Origin: CAZAQS01 sp964486825 | Lineage (GTDB): Bacteria > Chloroflexota > Anaerolineae > Anaerolineales > UBA4823 | Direction: 5' to 3' | NCBI GenBank assembly: GCA_964486825.1 | Contig: CAZAQS010000120.1 | Coordinates: 1 to 13,711 of the forward strand | Length of the DNA stretch: 13,711 bases | In this document: positions 7,414 through 13,711 of the stretch, in pieces | How the letters are laid out: each line of letters opens with the position of its first letter | Numbering within the stretch: position 1 is the stretch's first letter | Translations under genes and position numbers: made by a program | The notes under the pieces: model-generated | Told to the model about the DNA's origin: nothing | Seen by the model: the letters and a program-made list of their open reading frames with translations, nothing else | The model's database searches: none

Positions 7414-7415
7414 TA
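7397..7415. promoter_or_regulatory. Putative IclR operator at the enzyme-operon promoter
   Basis: This is a perfect inverted repeat with 7-bp arms, TATTGCT-ATAAG-AGCAATA. It starts exactly 5 bp after the -10 box of the plus-strand promoter. It matches the importer-side site at 6474-6490 in half-site, spacing and position. A further TATTG half-site lies just before it (7391-7395). Confidence 0.7.
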
Positions 7416-7429
7416 CCTATTCCTGGAAT

Positions 7430-7447
7430 CTATTGTTTGCCCAATAG
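7430..7447. repeat. Second inverted repeat in the divergent promoter region
   Basis: CTATTG, 6 nt, CAATAG forms a 6-bp inverted repeat about 15 bp beyond the main palindrome. It shares the TATTG/CAATA half-site, but its arms are closer together. It could be a secondary site for a tetrameric IclR protein, or chance in AT-rich DNA. Confidence 0.35.
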
Positions 7448-7494
7448 TATACGTTTTGTTCCGTAATCGCAACTTCACCAACTGGACAAAAAAT

Positions 7495-8694
7495 ATGGAT
7501 ATAGCCGCGAACATCTTTCCAAGTAAGGCTGACGTTGTCATCATTGGAGGCGGCGTCATTGGCACGGTGACGGCATATAGGCTGGCAAAAGCAGGCATCC
7601 AGGTGCTACTGATCGAACAAAGTGAAATTGGTTCTGGTACAACGAGTAAGGCAGCTGCAGCAGCTCTGCTTCAGACCAAGACCTCTGCGAAAAAATTGGC
7701 CCTGGCAAATCGCAGCTTGAAGCTTCTCGACGATCTCCATGAACAGTTGGGCGCAGGTTTTGAATACGCACGTACAGGAAGCTTGTTAGCTGCCTCCACC
7801 GAAGATGAATTTCAACTGGTTAAAGACATGAATGCCACGCTGCAATCACTAGGTCTTGCGGTTGACCTTCTGGATGGGCAGCAGGCGCGCGAAATGATGC
7901 CCATCCTTGGCAACAGTGTAATCGGCGGCTCTTATTCCCCAGGCGACGCCCAAATTAACCCCCTTGAGCTGGTCGTATCTTGTGCTCGAGCCGCAAAGCG
8001 GTATGGAGCAATGTTTGCTAATTACACGAAATTACAGGCTATCGAAATCTCAGGCGACTCCATACTCTCTGTGCAGACAAGTGCTGGGCGAGTCCTGACG
8101 GATACCGTGATCAACGCGGCTGGTATATGGGCGTCCGAGGTTGCTCGTTTGGGTGGCGTCGAGCTAAAGATATCGCCTCTCAAAGGTGAGTTGCTGGTTA
8201 CAGAGCGCCTGCCTCCCCTTATGCACGGGACATTGATAGCCGCCAAATACCTGTTGAGCAAGGCTCGCGCAGAAGGGGAAGCAGGCGGGCGCGCCCCGAA
8301 GCGCACGGTCGGTATTACCCTGGTTCAGGTCGCGCACGGCAATTTAATCGTTGGCAGCACCCGGGAGCTGGCTGAATATGATATGCGTAGTACACTTCCG
8401 GGTCTCCACGAATTGGTCAGGCAATTGCTGGATTTGACGCCTGCCCTGGCCAATGTACATCTGCTGCGAGGGTATGCCGGTCTACGCCCACTCACTCCAG
8501 ATGGTTCTCCCATCATCAGCCGGGTGCCCCAGCTCCCTGGTTTTATTCAGGTTGCCGGTTTTGGAGGCGATGGCCTGGCAATGTCTGCAATCACAGCCGA
8601 GATGGTTCTCGGGTTGCTGACTGGAACTGCGGATCATGAGTTATTGGCCAATTTTTCTATAGAACGATTTACTCCTGCGGAGATCACACAATGA
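7495..8694 (+). CDS. FAD-dependent oxidoreductase, DAO family (HcnC / opine oxidase B / D-hydroxyproline dehydrogenase type)
   Basis: This is the catalytic flavoprotein subunit of a three-part amine/amino acid dehydrogenase. The 399-residue protein has an N-terminal dinucleotide-binding fold (DVVIIGGGVIG, about 13-23, with Glu41 ending the second strand) and the SKAAAAALLQ segment. It has the C-terminal DAO-family block GYAGLRPLTPDGSPIIS, followed by GFGGDGLAMSAITAEMV, which contacts FAD. Relatives oxidise glycine (HcnC), opines (OoxB), D-hydroxyproline or proline. I chose ATG 7495-7497; a TTG at 7456 would add 13 atypical residues. Neither has a good ribosome site. The stop overlaps the next start (ATGA), so the subunits should be made together. 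The importer and racemase next door suggest an amino acid substrate, perhaps a D-isomer or a secondary amine. Confidence 0.85.
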   Translation: MDIAANIFPSKADVVIIGGGVIGTVTAYRLAKAGIQVLLIEQSEIGSGTTSKAAAAALLQTKTSAKKLALANRSLKLLDDLHEQLGAGFEYARTGSLLAASTEDEFQLVKDMNATLQSLGLAVDLLDGQQAREMMPILGNSVIGGSYSPGDAQINPLELVVSCARAAKRYGAMFANYTKLQAIEISGDSILSVQTSAGRVLTDTVINAAGIWASEVARLGGVELKISPLKGELLVTERLPPLMHGTLIAAKYLLSKARAEGEAGGRAPKRTVGITLVQVAHGNLIVGSTRELAEYDMRSTLPGLHELVRQLLDLTPALANVHLLRGYAGLRPLTPDGSPIISRVPQLPGFIQVAGFGGDGLAMSAITAEMVLGLLTGTADHELLANFSIERFTPAEITQ

Positions 8695-8972
8695 ATGCAG
8701 TTCGTTTGCCTGGGATCAGCCGTGGCATTCCCTTTGAGATAGAAGTGGATGGGCAAGCCGTAACAGCCTATGAGGGTGAGACCCTGGCGACTGTCTTGTT
8801 AGCGGCTGGCAATCAAGCTTTTGCCTCGCATATAGACCCTCATCCCTCCAGCAGGCTCTTTTGCGGGATGGGCGTCTGCTTCCAATGCCTGGTAACGATT
8901 GACGGACAGCCTAGTTGTCAAGCTTGCCGGACAATTGCACGTCCTGGGATGAAAGTAGAGACCCACTCATGA
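8691..8972 (+). CDS. Small (2Fe-2S)-binding subunit of the flavoprotein complex (HcnA-like)
   Basis: This 93-residue protein is a stand-alone ferredoxin-like subunit that bridges the two flavoproteins of HcnABC/opine-oxidase complexes. The plant-type [2Fe-2S] ligands are visible: Cys58-x4-Cys63-x2-Cys66 in LFCGMGVCFQC, with Cys79 in CQACRT as the fourth. An extra Cys76 is present. Its start overlaps the stop of the DAO subunit and its stop overlaps the start of the large subunit, both as ATGA. That strict coupling fits a fixed stoichiometry. Its length is normal for the family. In some relatives this domain is fused to the large subunit; here it is separate. Confidence 0.88.
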   Translation: MNAVRLPGISRGIPFEIEVDGQAVTAYEGETLATVLLAAGNQAFASHIDPHPSSRLFCGMGVCFQCLVTIDGQPSCQACRTIARPGMKVETHS

Positions 8973-10444
8973 CCGGCAGTTACTACGACATGGCAGTTAT
9001 CGGTGCAGGCCCGGCTGGAATGGCGGCAACGCAGGTCGCGAGCTTGGGAGGAGCCTCCGTTGTCCTCATCGATGACGCTGAAGCACTGGGTGGTCATTAT
9101 TACAAGGAATTGCCCCCTACACCTGGGTTTACAGAACCCAAACGAAATTCAAAGAAAGAGCGCCAGTTCCATCGCCTGCAGCATCTCATTTCACAATGTG
9201 GGGCGAGGATCGTGCTCGGCGCCCGGGTATGGGGCATTTTTGATGAGTCAGGGGCAACGTTTAACGGGCGCAGAGCCAAACCGGATGCAGGGTTTAGCCT
9301 GTATTTGGAGAGTCCCCATGGTGAAAAACACGCCATCCAGGCCAGCCGCCTGATTATAGCGCCTGGCGTTTATGACCGGCCCCTTCCATTTCCCGGCTGG
9401 GAGCTCCCAGGTGTGCTCACACCCGGAGCAGTCCAAAACATGCTCGAGAAACAAGGTTTGTTGCCCGGGAAACGTGTGCTCGTCGCCGGCAGCGGTCCGC
9501 TCCAGATGGTTGTAGCAGCAGCGTTGCTTCGCCATGGCGCTGTTGTGGTTGCTGTGTTGGATGTCTGCGGGACTTTCGACGGTATGGCAGGAATACCAAC
9601 TGCCTTAGGCGGGTTGTGGAGCAGGCTAGGAGAAGGGATCGATAGCATGTCGCTCCTGCTCAGGCATAGAGTTCCTCTCAAGTTTCGCCATGCTGTCTAC
9701 AGGGCCATCGGGACAGGCGAAACTGGCCTCCAGGCTGCTGTGATCGGCAAGGTAGATGCCCGAGGGTATCCAATCCCGGGCACAGACAGGGTAGTTCAGG
9801 TGGACACGATATGTTCTGCTTATGGATTTACACCATCCATAGCCATGACCTTGCATTTGGGGATTGAGCATCAATACGACGAAAATTTATGTGCATTCGT
9901 GCCGGGTTTCAACGAGCATATGCAAACCAGCTTGGCGGGGGTTTACGTAGCCGGGGATGTTACCGGCGTGGGCGGCAAGCCGTTGGCTGAGCTGCAGGGT
10001 CAATTGGCAGCTTATTCTGCCCTGGAAGCGATGGGTAAGTTGTCCAATCAGGAGGCAGCTTCTCATTATTCCAGGCTTCTTCCACAAATACTCCGGGAAA
10101 AGCGTTTTGCCAACTTCTTATGGAAGCGTTATCGTCTCCGTCCTGGGTTGCTGGAACTGGCAGATGACGAAACCATGTTTTGTTTTTGTGAAGCAGTTCG
10201 GGTGGGCGCAGTTCGGGCCAGTTTGAAAGATGGCGCAAACGATTTGTTCGGTGTCAAGCTTCACACCCGGATGGGGATGGGAAATTGCCAGGGCCGGTAT
10301 TGCCTACCGAATGCAGCATTGTTTATCGCAGCGCACGGCGGTAAGCCTGTCGTCCAACTCGATCTGCCCAGCATCCGCCCACCCCTCTTTCCGGTTCGCC
10401 TGGCGGATATTGCAGCAATTGAGCCACTTCAGCAGAATGAATAG
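8969..10444 (+). CDS. Large FAD/NAD(P)-type oxidoreductase subunit (HcnB / opine oxidase A-like)
   Basis: This is the large subunit of the three-part dehydrogenase, 491 residues. It has a first dinucleotide-binding motif VIGAGPAG (10-17) and a second, VAGSGPLQM (172-180). The GVYVAGDVTGVGG motif (324-336) is typical of pyridine-nucleotide-disulfide oxidoreductases. The C-terminal BFD-like [2Fe-2S] domain keeps all four ligands: Cys405 and Cys407 in FCFC, Cys440 and Cys445 in GNCQGRYC. I begin at ATG 8969, overlapping the TGA of the small subunit; an in-frame Met at 8915 would overlap that gene by 58 nt. In studied relatives, electrons pass from the DAO subunit through Fe-S centres to this subunit and on to the respiratory chain. 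The complex is probably attached to the inner face of the membrane (family knowledge plus inference). Confidence 0.87.
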   Translation: MTGSYYDMAVIGAGPAGMAATQVASLGGASVVLIDDAEALGGHYYKELPPTPGFTEPKRNSKKERQFHRLQHLISQCGARIVLGARVWGIFDESGATFNGRRAKPDAGFSLYLESPHGEKHAIQASRLIIAPGVYDRPLPFPGWELPGVLTPGAVQNMLEKQGLLPGKRVLVAGSGPLQMVVAAALLRHGAVVVAVLDVCGTFDGMAGIPTALGGLWSRLGEGIDSMSLLLRHRVPLKFRHAVYRAIGTGETGLQAAVIGKVDARGYPIPGTDRVVQVDTICSAYGFTPSIAMTLHLGIEHQYDENLCAFVPGFNEHMQTSLAGVYVAGDVTGVGGKPLAELQGQLAAYSALEAMGKLSNQEAASHYSRLLPQILREKRFANFLWKRYRLRPGLLELADDETMFCFCEAVRVGAVRASLKDGANDLFGVKLHTRMGMGNCQGRYCLPNAALFIAAHGGKPVVQLDLPSIRPPLFPVRLADIAAIEPLQQNE

Positions 10445-10456
10445 CAGGAGAAGAAA

Positions 10457-11488
10457 ATGAAGATTTCGCGATTGGCGATCGTAGGGTACGGAAATGTGGG
10501 GCAGGGTTTCGTCCAAATCTTATCAGAACAAGCCCAATACCTTGAAGAGCAATTCAATATACAATTCAAGATAGTGGCTGTTAATGATATCCGTTTCGGC
10601 AGTTTGTATGATCCAAATGGGCTGCCTTTGCATACCCTGCTCGACGCGGGGCAGGTGGGTGATTTGGCCTCCATCCCGGCGCCCCACTATGGCTGGTCTG
10701 TAGATGCGATGCTGGCGCAATCAAACGCCGATACTCTGGTCGAAGCCAGCTACACGGATTTGCGAACTGGCGAACCGGCGCTATCCTATATTCGCCAGGC
10801 GCTTTCGACTGGCAAACATGTTGTTACCACAAACAAAGGGCCCATTGCGCTTTGCTTCCCAGAGCTAAAGTCTTTGGCAGCCGAGCACCAGGTCTCCATT
10901 GGTTATGAAGGCACCGTGATGAGCGGCACGCCCACGATTGCCTTGGGGAGAAATTTGCTGGCTGCCGCGCATATCCAACGGATCCAGGGGATTTTGAACG
11001 GTACAACCAACTTCATCCTGACTAGAATGGAAGATGGTGGTAGCTATACAGAAGCGCTGACTGAGGCCCAGGCTTTAGGCTATGCCGAGGCCGACCCGAC
11101 CGGGGACGTGGAGGGGTTTGACGCAGCAGGAAAAGTGGTTATCCTCAGCAATATCCTGATGGGCGCTGGACTGGCAATGGCAGATGTCGAACGCCAAGGG
11201 ATCACTCAACTGACCCAGGAGGACATTCAGCAGGCCGCCGAGCGAGGCGAGCGCTGGAAATTGATCGGTACGGTTGAGAATGTAGCTGGTCGAGTAATAG
11301 CCAGCGTTCGGCCCACGTCTCTGCCATCTGAGCATCCTTTAGCCAATGTTAAAGGAGCTCTGAACGCGGTCACTTACACGACTGACCTGCTCGGTGAGGT
11401 AACTTTAATTGGAGCTGGGGCAGGGCGCCTACAAACCGGATTTGCCTTGCTGAATGATCTACTCGCTATCCATGGAAGGATCAATTGA
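10457..11488 (+). CDS. Homoserine dehydrogenase-like oxidoreductase (short form, no ACT domain)
   Basis: This NAD(P)-dependent enzyme of the homoserine dehydrogenase family has 343 residues. Family features are the cofactor loop GYGNVGQG (10-17), TGKHVVTTNKGP with Lys127, ILNGTTNFIL (179-188), and the active-site block YAEADPTGDVEGFDAAGK. In that block Glu211, Asp222 and Lys226 match the residues that bind homoserine and transfer protons in characterised enzymes. It ends after the catalytic domain, so the C-terminal ACT domain used for threonine feedback in most bacterial enzymes (about 430 residues) is missing. That suits a catabolic role free of biosynthetic control. AGGAG lies 6 nt before the ATG, 12 nt after the flavoprotein operon part. 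Likely reactions are homoserine to aspartate semialdehyde or the reverse, or the same on a homologue with another side chain. The family is well supported; direction and substrate are open. Confidence 0.82.
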   Translation: MKISRLAIVGYGNVGQGFVQILSEQAQYLEEQFNIQFKIVAVNDIRFGSLYDPNGLPLHTLLDAGQVGDLASIPAPHYGWSVDAMLAQSNADTLVEASYTDLRTGEPALSYIRQALSTGKHVVTTNKGPIALCFPELKSLAAEHQVSIGYEGTVMSGTPTIALGRNLLAAAHIQRIQGILNGTTNFILTRMEDGGSYTEALTEAQALGYAEADPTGDVEGFDAAGKVVILSNILMGAGLAMADVERQGITQLTQEDIQQAAERGERWKLIGTVENVAGRVIASVRPTSLPSEHPLANVKGALNAVTYTTDLLGEVTLIGAGAGRLQTGFALLNDLLAIHGRIN

Positions 11489-11513
11489 CCTTTAAGAACC
11501 AGAAGGAGAAACC

Positions 11514-12368
11514 ATGAGCGAACGTAAAAAAATAAGCTTGCCGTACCTTTTCCAAAAGATGCATGACAAAGAGCCCATTTCCTGGCTGACTTGCTACGAT
11601 TTCCCTACTGCTTACCTTCAAGAACAAGCTGGCGTCGAAATGATCCTGGTTGGCGACAGCCTGGGTATGACCATGCTCGGCTACGACTCCACTTTGCCCG
11701 TCACAATGGATGATATGATCCGCCATACTTCAGCAGTTCGACGCGGAGCACCCACGGCCTTCTTGGTTGGTGATATGCCCTATATGAGTTACCAGCCTGC
11801 CAACGAAATCGCAGTACAAAATGCGGGTCGATTTATGGCCGAGGCGGGTTGTGACGCCATCAAGCTCGAAGGAGGCGAAGCCATGGCGCCGCGTATCCGA
11901 GCTATCGTAGAAGCCGGCATTCCTGCTATCGGGCACCTGGGGCTGACTCCCCAGTCCGTTGCATCGCAGGGTGGCTTTCGGCTACAAGGTAAGTCGGCAG
12001 CCTTAGCCAAAAAAATAGCTGATGACGCCAAGGCCCTGGAGAGCGCAGGGGCTTTCGCTATCCTGTTGGAGCTTGTGCCTGACCGGTTGTGCAAGCTGAT
12101 CACAGAACGGGCGAATGATTGTATCATCATGTCGCTCGGATCAGGACCGGATGCGCATGGCCAACTGCTTATCTACCACGATATGTTTGGGCTGTATCCG
12201 AAGTTCAAACCGAAAATGGCTAAGGTTTTCGGGAACGCAGGGGAAGTCTTATTGAATGGCCTGAAAGAATACGTCAAAGAAGTCAAGGGTGCAACCTTCC
12301 CTGCTCCTGAGAATTGGTTTGGAATGGCGGATACGGAATATGAAGAATTGAAGATGCTCCTGGGATAA
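11514..12368 (+). CDS. panB: 3-methyl-2-oxobutanoate hydroxymethyltransferase (PanB)-like protein
   Basis: This is a PanB-family (beta/alpha)8 enzyme of 284 residues. Canonical PanB moves a hydroxymethyl group from 5,10-methylene-tetrahydrofolate to 2-oxoisovalerate, giving ketopantoate. The catalytic set is present: metal ligands Asp48 (VGDSLG) and Asp87 (GDMPY), Lys117 and Glu119 (IKLEGG), His141 (IGHLGLTPQ) and the base Glu186 (LLELVP). A divergence lies in the late loop: SLGSGPDAHGQ (208-217) has His215 where pantothenate enzymes usually have Asp before GQ, and SLGSG replaces the usual GIGAG. AAGGAG lies 5 nt before the ATG. Neither panC nor panD is nearby. With homoserine-dehydrogenase-like and aminotransferase genes on either side, it may act on another 2-oxo acid such as 4-hydroxy-2-oxobutanoate, possibly releasing C1 to folate. 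The symbol refers to the family, not to a proven pantothenate role. Confidence 0.82.
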   Translation: MSERKKISLPYLFQKMHDKEPISWLTCYDFPTAYLQEQAGVEMILVGDSLGMTMLGYDSTLPVTMDDMIRHTSAVRRGAPTAFLVGDMPYMSYQPANEIAVQNAGRFMAEAGCDAIKLEGGEAMAPRIRAIVEAGIPAIGHLGLTPQSVASQGGFRLQGKSAALAKKIADDAKALESAGAFAILLELVPDRLCKLITERANDCIIMSLGSGPDAHGQLLIYHDMFGLYPKFKPKMAKVFGNAGEVLLNGLKEYVKEVKGATFPAPENWFGMADTEYEELKMLLG

Positions 12369-12445
12369 CCTTTTTATGAGTGAAGCTTGCACCTGGTTTT
12401 ATCACGTGTCTCACGCTGGTGTTGGTTTGTAGAAAGGACAAAAAG

Positions 12446-13618
12446 ATGAATTTTGCCGATCGGACGTCTCATTTGCGGCCAGAAGGCGCATACCAGGTAT
12501 TGGCGCGCGCCAACCAGATGGAAAGCATGGGGAGAGAAATCATCCATCTCGAAATTGGCCAGCCGGACTACCCCACCTTTGAGAATGTCAGCCAGGCGGG
12601 CATCCACGCCATCCGATCGGGAAAAACGCGCTATACACCTCCGGCAGGCGTGCCTGAACTACGCGCTGCCATTGCCAGGGATGCCGGTTCCAGGCGTGGA
12701 ATAGATGTACATCCCGAGGAAGTTGTAGTCAGCCCCGGCGGCAAGCCCAACCTATTCTTCCCAACACTGGCATTGGTTGAGCCTGGCGATGAGGTCATCT
12801 ATCCAGATCCGGGCTTTCCAACCTATGAAGCAATGATCAAGGTAGCTGGCGGAGTACCAGTGGCCGTACCGTTGCTGGAAGACAACGGCTTTTCTCTCGA
12901 TCTAAATGCCTTCGACAGCTTGATCAACGAGCGAACCAGGCTGATCATCTTGAACTCACCGAGTAACCCAACCGGCGGGGTCATCCCCCTGGCAGACCTT
13001 GAGCATATCGCTGCCCAGGCCATCAGGATGAACACTTGGGTAATGTCCGATGAAATCTACTCGCGCATCGTGTATGATGGCCAGGCCGCGCCATCGATTG
13101 CTGCTCTGCCATCGATGCAGGAACGCACTATCATTGTGGATGGCTTTTCTAAAACCTATTCGATGACTGGCTGGCGGCTAGGATTTGGGATCATGCCAAT
13201 AGAGCTGGCGAAACGAGTCGACTTGCTGCTTACGCATTCCATCGGCTCCACAGCCCAGTTCACCCAGTACGCCGGGCTGGAAGCTGTAACCGGTCCACAG
13301 GATAGGGTCGATGGCATGGTCCGTGAATACCAACGCCGGCGCGATGCAATTGTTGAAGGCTTGAACAGCATCCCCGGCTTTAAGTGTCAAAAACCGCAGG
13401 GAGCTTTCTATGCCTTTCCTAATATCAAAGGTACAGGCATGAAATCGGTAGAACTGGCGAACTTGATCCTGGAGGCAGGCGGGGTTGCCTTATTGCCAGG
13501 GGATTCCTTTGGCGTTTATGGCGAAGGTTTCCTGCGACTCTCCTATGCCAATTCGATCGAGTGCATCTACAAAGGATTGGACAATATCCATCGCATCGTA
13601 AAAGGATTGGTTCATTAA
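12446..13618 (+). CDS. Class I/II PLP-dependent aminotransferase (aspartate aminotransferase-like)
   Basis: This fold-type I aminotransferase has 390 residues. Active-site residues are all visible: Lys236 for PLP (DGFSKTYSMTGWR), Asn174 (NSPSNPTGG), Asp202 and Tyr205 (MSDEIYSRIVYDG), Arg244 for the PLP phosphate, and the C-terminal Arg364 (FLRLSYANS) that holds the substrate carboxylate. SPGGKPNLFF (96-105) is the phosphate-cup segment. I place the start at ATG 12446, with AAAGGA 7 nt upstream. An in-frame Met at 12380 would add 22 residues encoded by the gap and lacks a ribosome site. It follows panB after 77 nt, the widest gap in this block. Possible reactions include homoserine to 4-hydroxy-2-oxobutanoate, or returning amino groups to pyruvate or 2-oxoglutarate. 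Specificity in this family cannot be predicted from these motifs. Confidence 0.88.
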   Translation: MNFADRTSHLRPEGAYQVLARANQMESMGREIIHLEIGQPDYPTFENVSQAGIHAIRSGKTRYTPPAGVPELRAAIARDAGSRRGIDVHPEEVVVSPGGKPNLFFPTLALVEPGDEVIYPDPGFPTYEAMIKVAGGVPVAVPLLEDNGFSLDLNAFDSLINERTRLIILNSPSNPTGGVIPLADLEHIAAQAIRMNTWVMSDEIYSRIVYDGQAAPSIAALPSMQERTIIVDGFSKTYSMTGWRLGFGIMPIELAKRVDLLLTHSIGSTAQFTQYAGLEAVTGPQDRVDGMVREYQRRRDAIVEGLNSIPGFKCQKPQGAFYAFPNIKGTGMKSVELANLILEAGGVALLPGDSFGVYGEGFLRLSYANSIECIYKGLDNIHRIVKGLVH

Positions 13619-13625
13619 ATCCGCG

Positions 13626-13658
13626 CCTGGTTGCAGCATAATGTCTACATTAACCAGG
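13626..13658 (+). repeat. Imperfect hairpin after the aminotransferase gene
   Basis: CCTGGTT (13626-13632) pairs with AACCAGG (13652-13658), and an inner AATGT/ACATT stem lies within. It starts 7 nt after the stop codon. No T-run follows, so it is at most a weak or factor-assisted terminator. The final 53 nt of the window show no start of a new gene that I can support. Confidence 0.35.
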
Positions 13659-13711
13659 TCGTAAACAGGAATTCTCCGGCTGGTTAGGACCGGTGAGGTC
13701 AGGTGTGGGAT

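Noticed and set aside
8915..8968. Upstream start for the large flavoprotein subunit
   Set aside because: It would overlap the ferredoxin-like subunit by 58 nt. The ATG at 8969 makes a standard 4-nt ATGA overlap and begins just before the FAD-binding strand.
7495..10444. Naming the three-subunit complex hydrogen cyanide synthase
   Set aside because: HcnABC is only one branch of this superfamily. The neighbouring importer, racemase-like and aldolase genes point to amino acid catabolism, and nothing in the motifs singles out glycine.
12380..12445. Extended N-terminus of the aminotransferase
   Set aside because: The hydrophobic 22-residue extension is not typical of these enzymes, and the ATG at 12446 has a good AAAGGA site.
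13619..13711. Rho-independent terminator or new gene at the right end
   Set aside because: The hairpin at 13626-13658 has no following T-run, and no start codon with a ribosome site and a lasting frame is visible before the window ends.
1..13711. Mobile element, CRISPR array, tRNA or phage gene
   Set aside because: No transposase or integrase motifs, spaced direct repeats, terminal inverted repeats or tRNA-like cloverleaf could be found. The gene blocks look like ordinary chromosomal operons.

Overview
The window looks like a piece of a Chloroflexota (probably Anaerolineae) chromosome or MAG contig. This is an inference from protein style: the solute-binding lipoprotein has a lipobox followed by a long Ala/Pro/Glu/Val-rich tether typical of that phylum, base composition is moderate, and start codons carry strong AGGAGG-type Shine-Dalgarno (SD) sites. 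No rRNA, tRNA, CRISPR array, transposase or phage gene is visible. Coding density is high, and nearly every gene can be assigned to a family.

Layout. The window holds two divergent gene blocks around an IclR-family regulator. The left block (17-6327, minus strand) is a complete branched-chain/polar amino acid ABC importer with two enzymes interleaved: binding lipoprotein, DapA-family aldolase, LivH permease, Asp/Glu/hydantoin-racemase-like protein, LivG, LivF, LivM. The iclR-type gene (6521-7321, minus) sits just upstream of it. The right block (7495-13618, plus) encodes a three-subunit HcnABC/opine-oxidase/D-hydroxyproline-dehydrogenase-type flavoprotein complex (DAO subunit, small [2Fe-2S] subunit, large FAD/[2Fe-2S] subunit). 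It continues with a homoserine-dehydrogenase-like enzyme, a PanB-like hydroxymethyltransferase and a class I aminotransferase. Most genes overlap by 4 nt or lie within about 25 nt of each other.

Regulation is unusually readable. The importer operon and the enzyme operon each have a near-consensus promoter (TTGACA, 17-bp spacer, TACAAT or TATACT). In both, exactly 5 bp after the -10 box, lies the same inverted repeat, TATTGCT-N5-AGCAA. The copy at the enzyme operon also overlaps a plausible divergent iclR promoter. The simplest reading is one regulon repressed by the IclR protein and induced by the imported compound or a metabolite of it.

Working model (inference). A small amino-acid-like compound is imported, possibly epimerised by the racemase-like protein, and oxidised by the membrane-associated flavoprotein complex. 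The carbon skeleton is then handled by an aldolase, a homoserine-type dehydrogenase, a C1-transfer enzyme and a transaminase. The last four share the aspartate-semialdehyde / homoserine / 4-hydroxy-2-oxobutanoate / pyruvate node. This suggests a natural homoserine (or related 4-hydroxy amino acid) degradation route that feeds one-carbon units to folate. A hydroxyproline-like pathway is the main alternative. The window may stop before the last gene of the right block.
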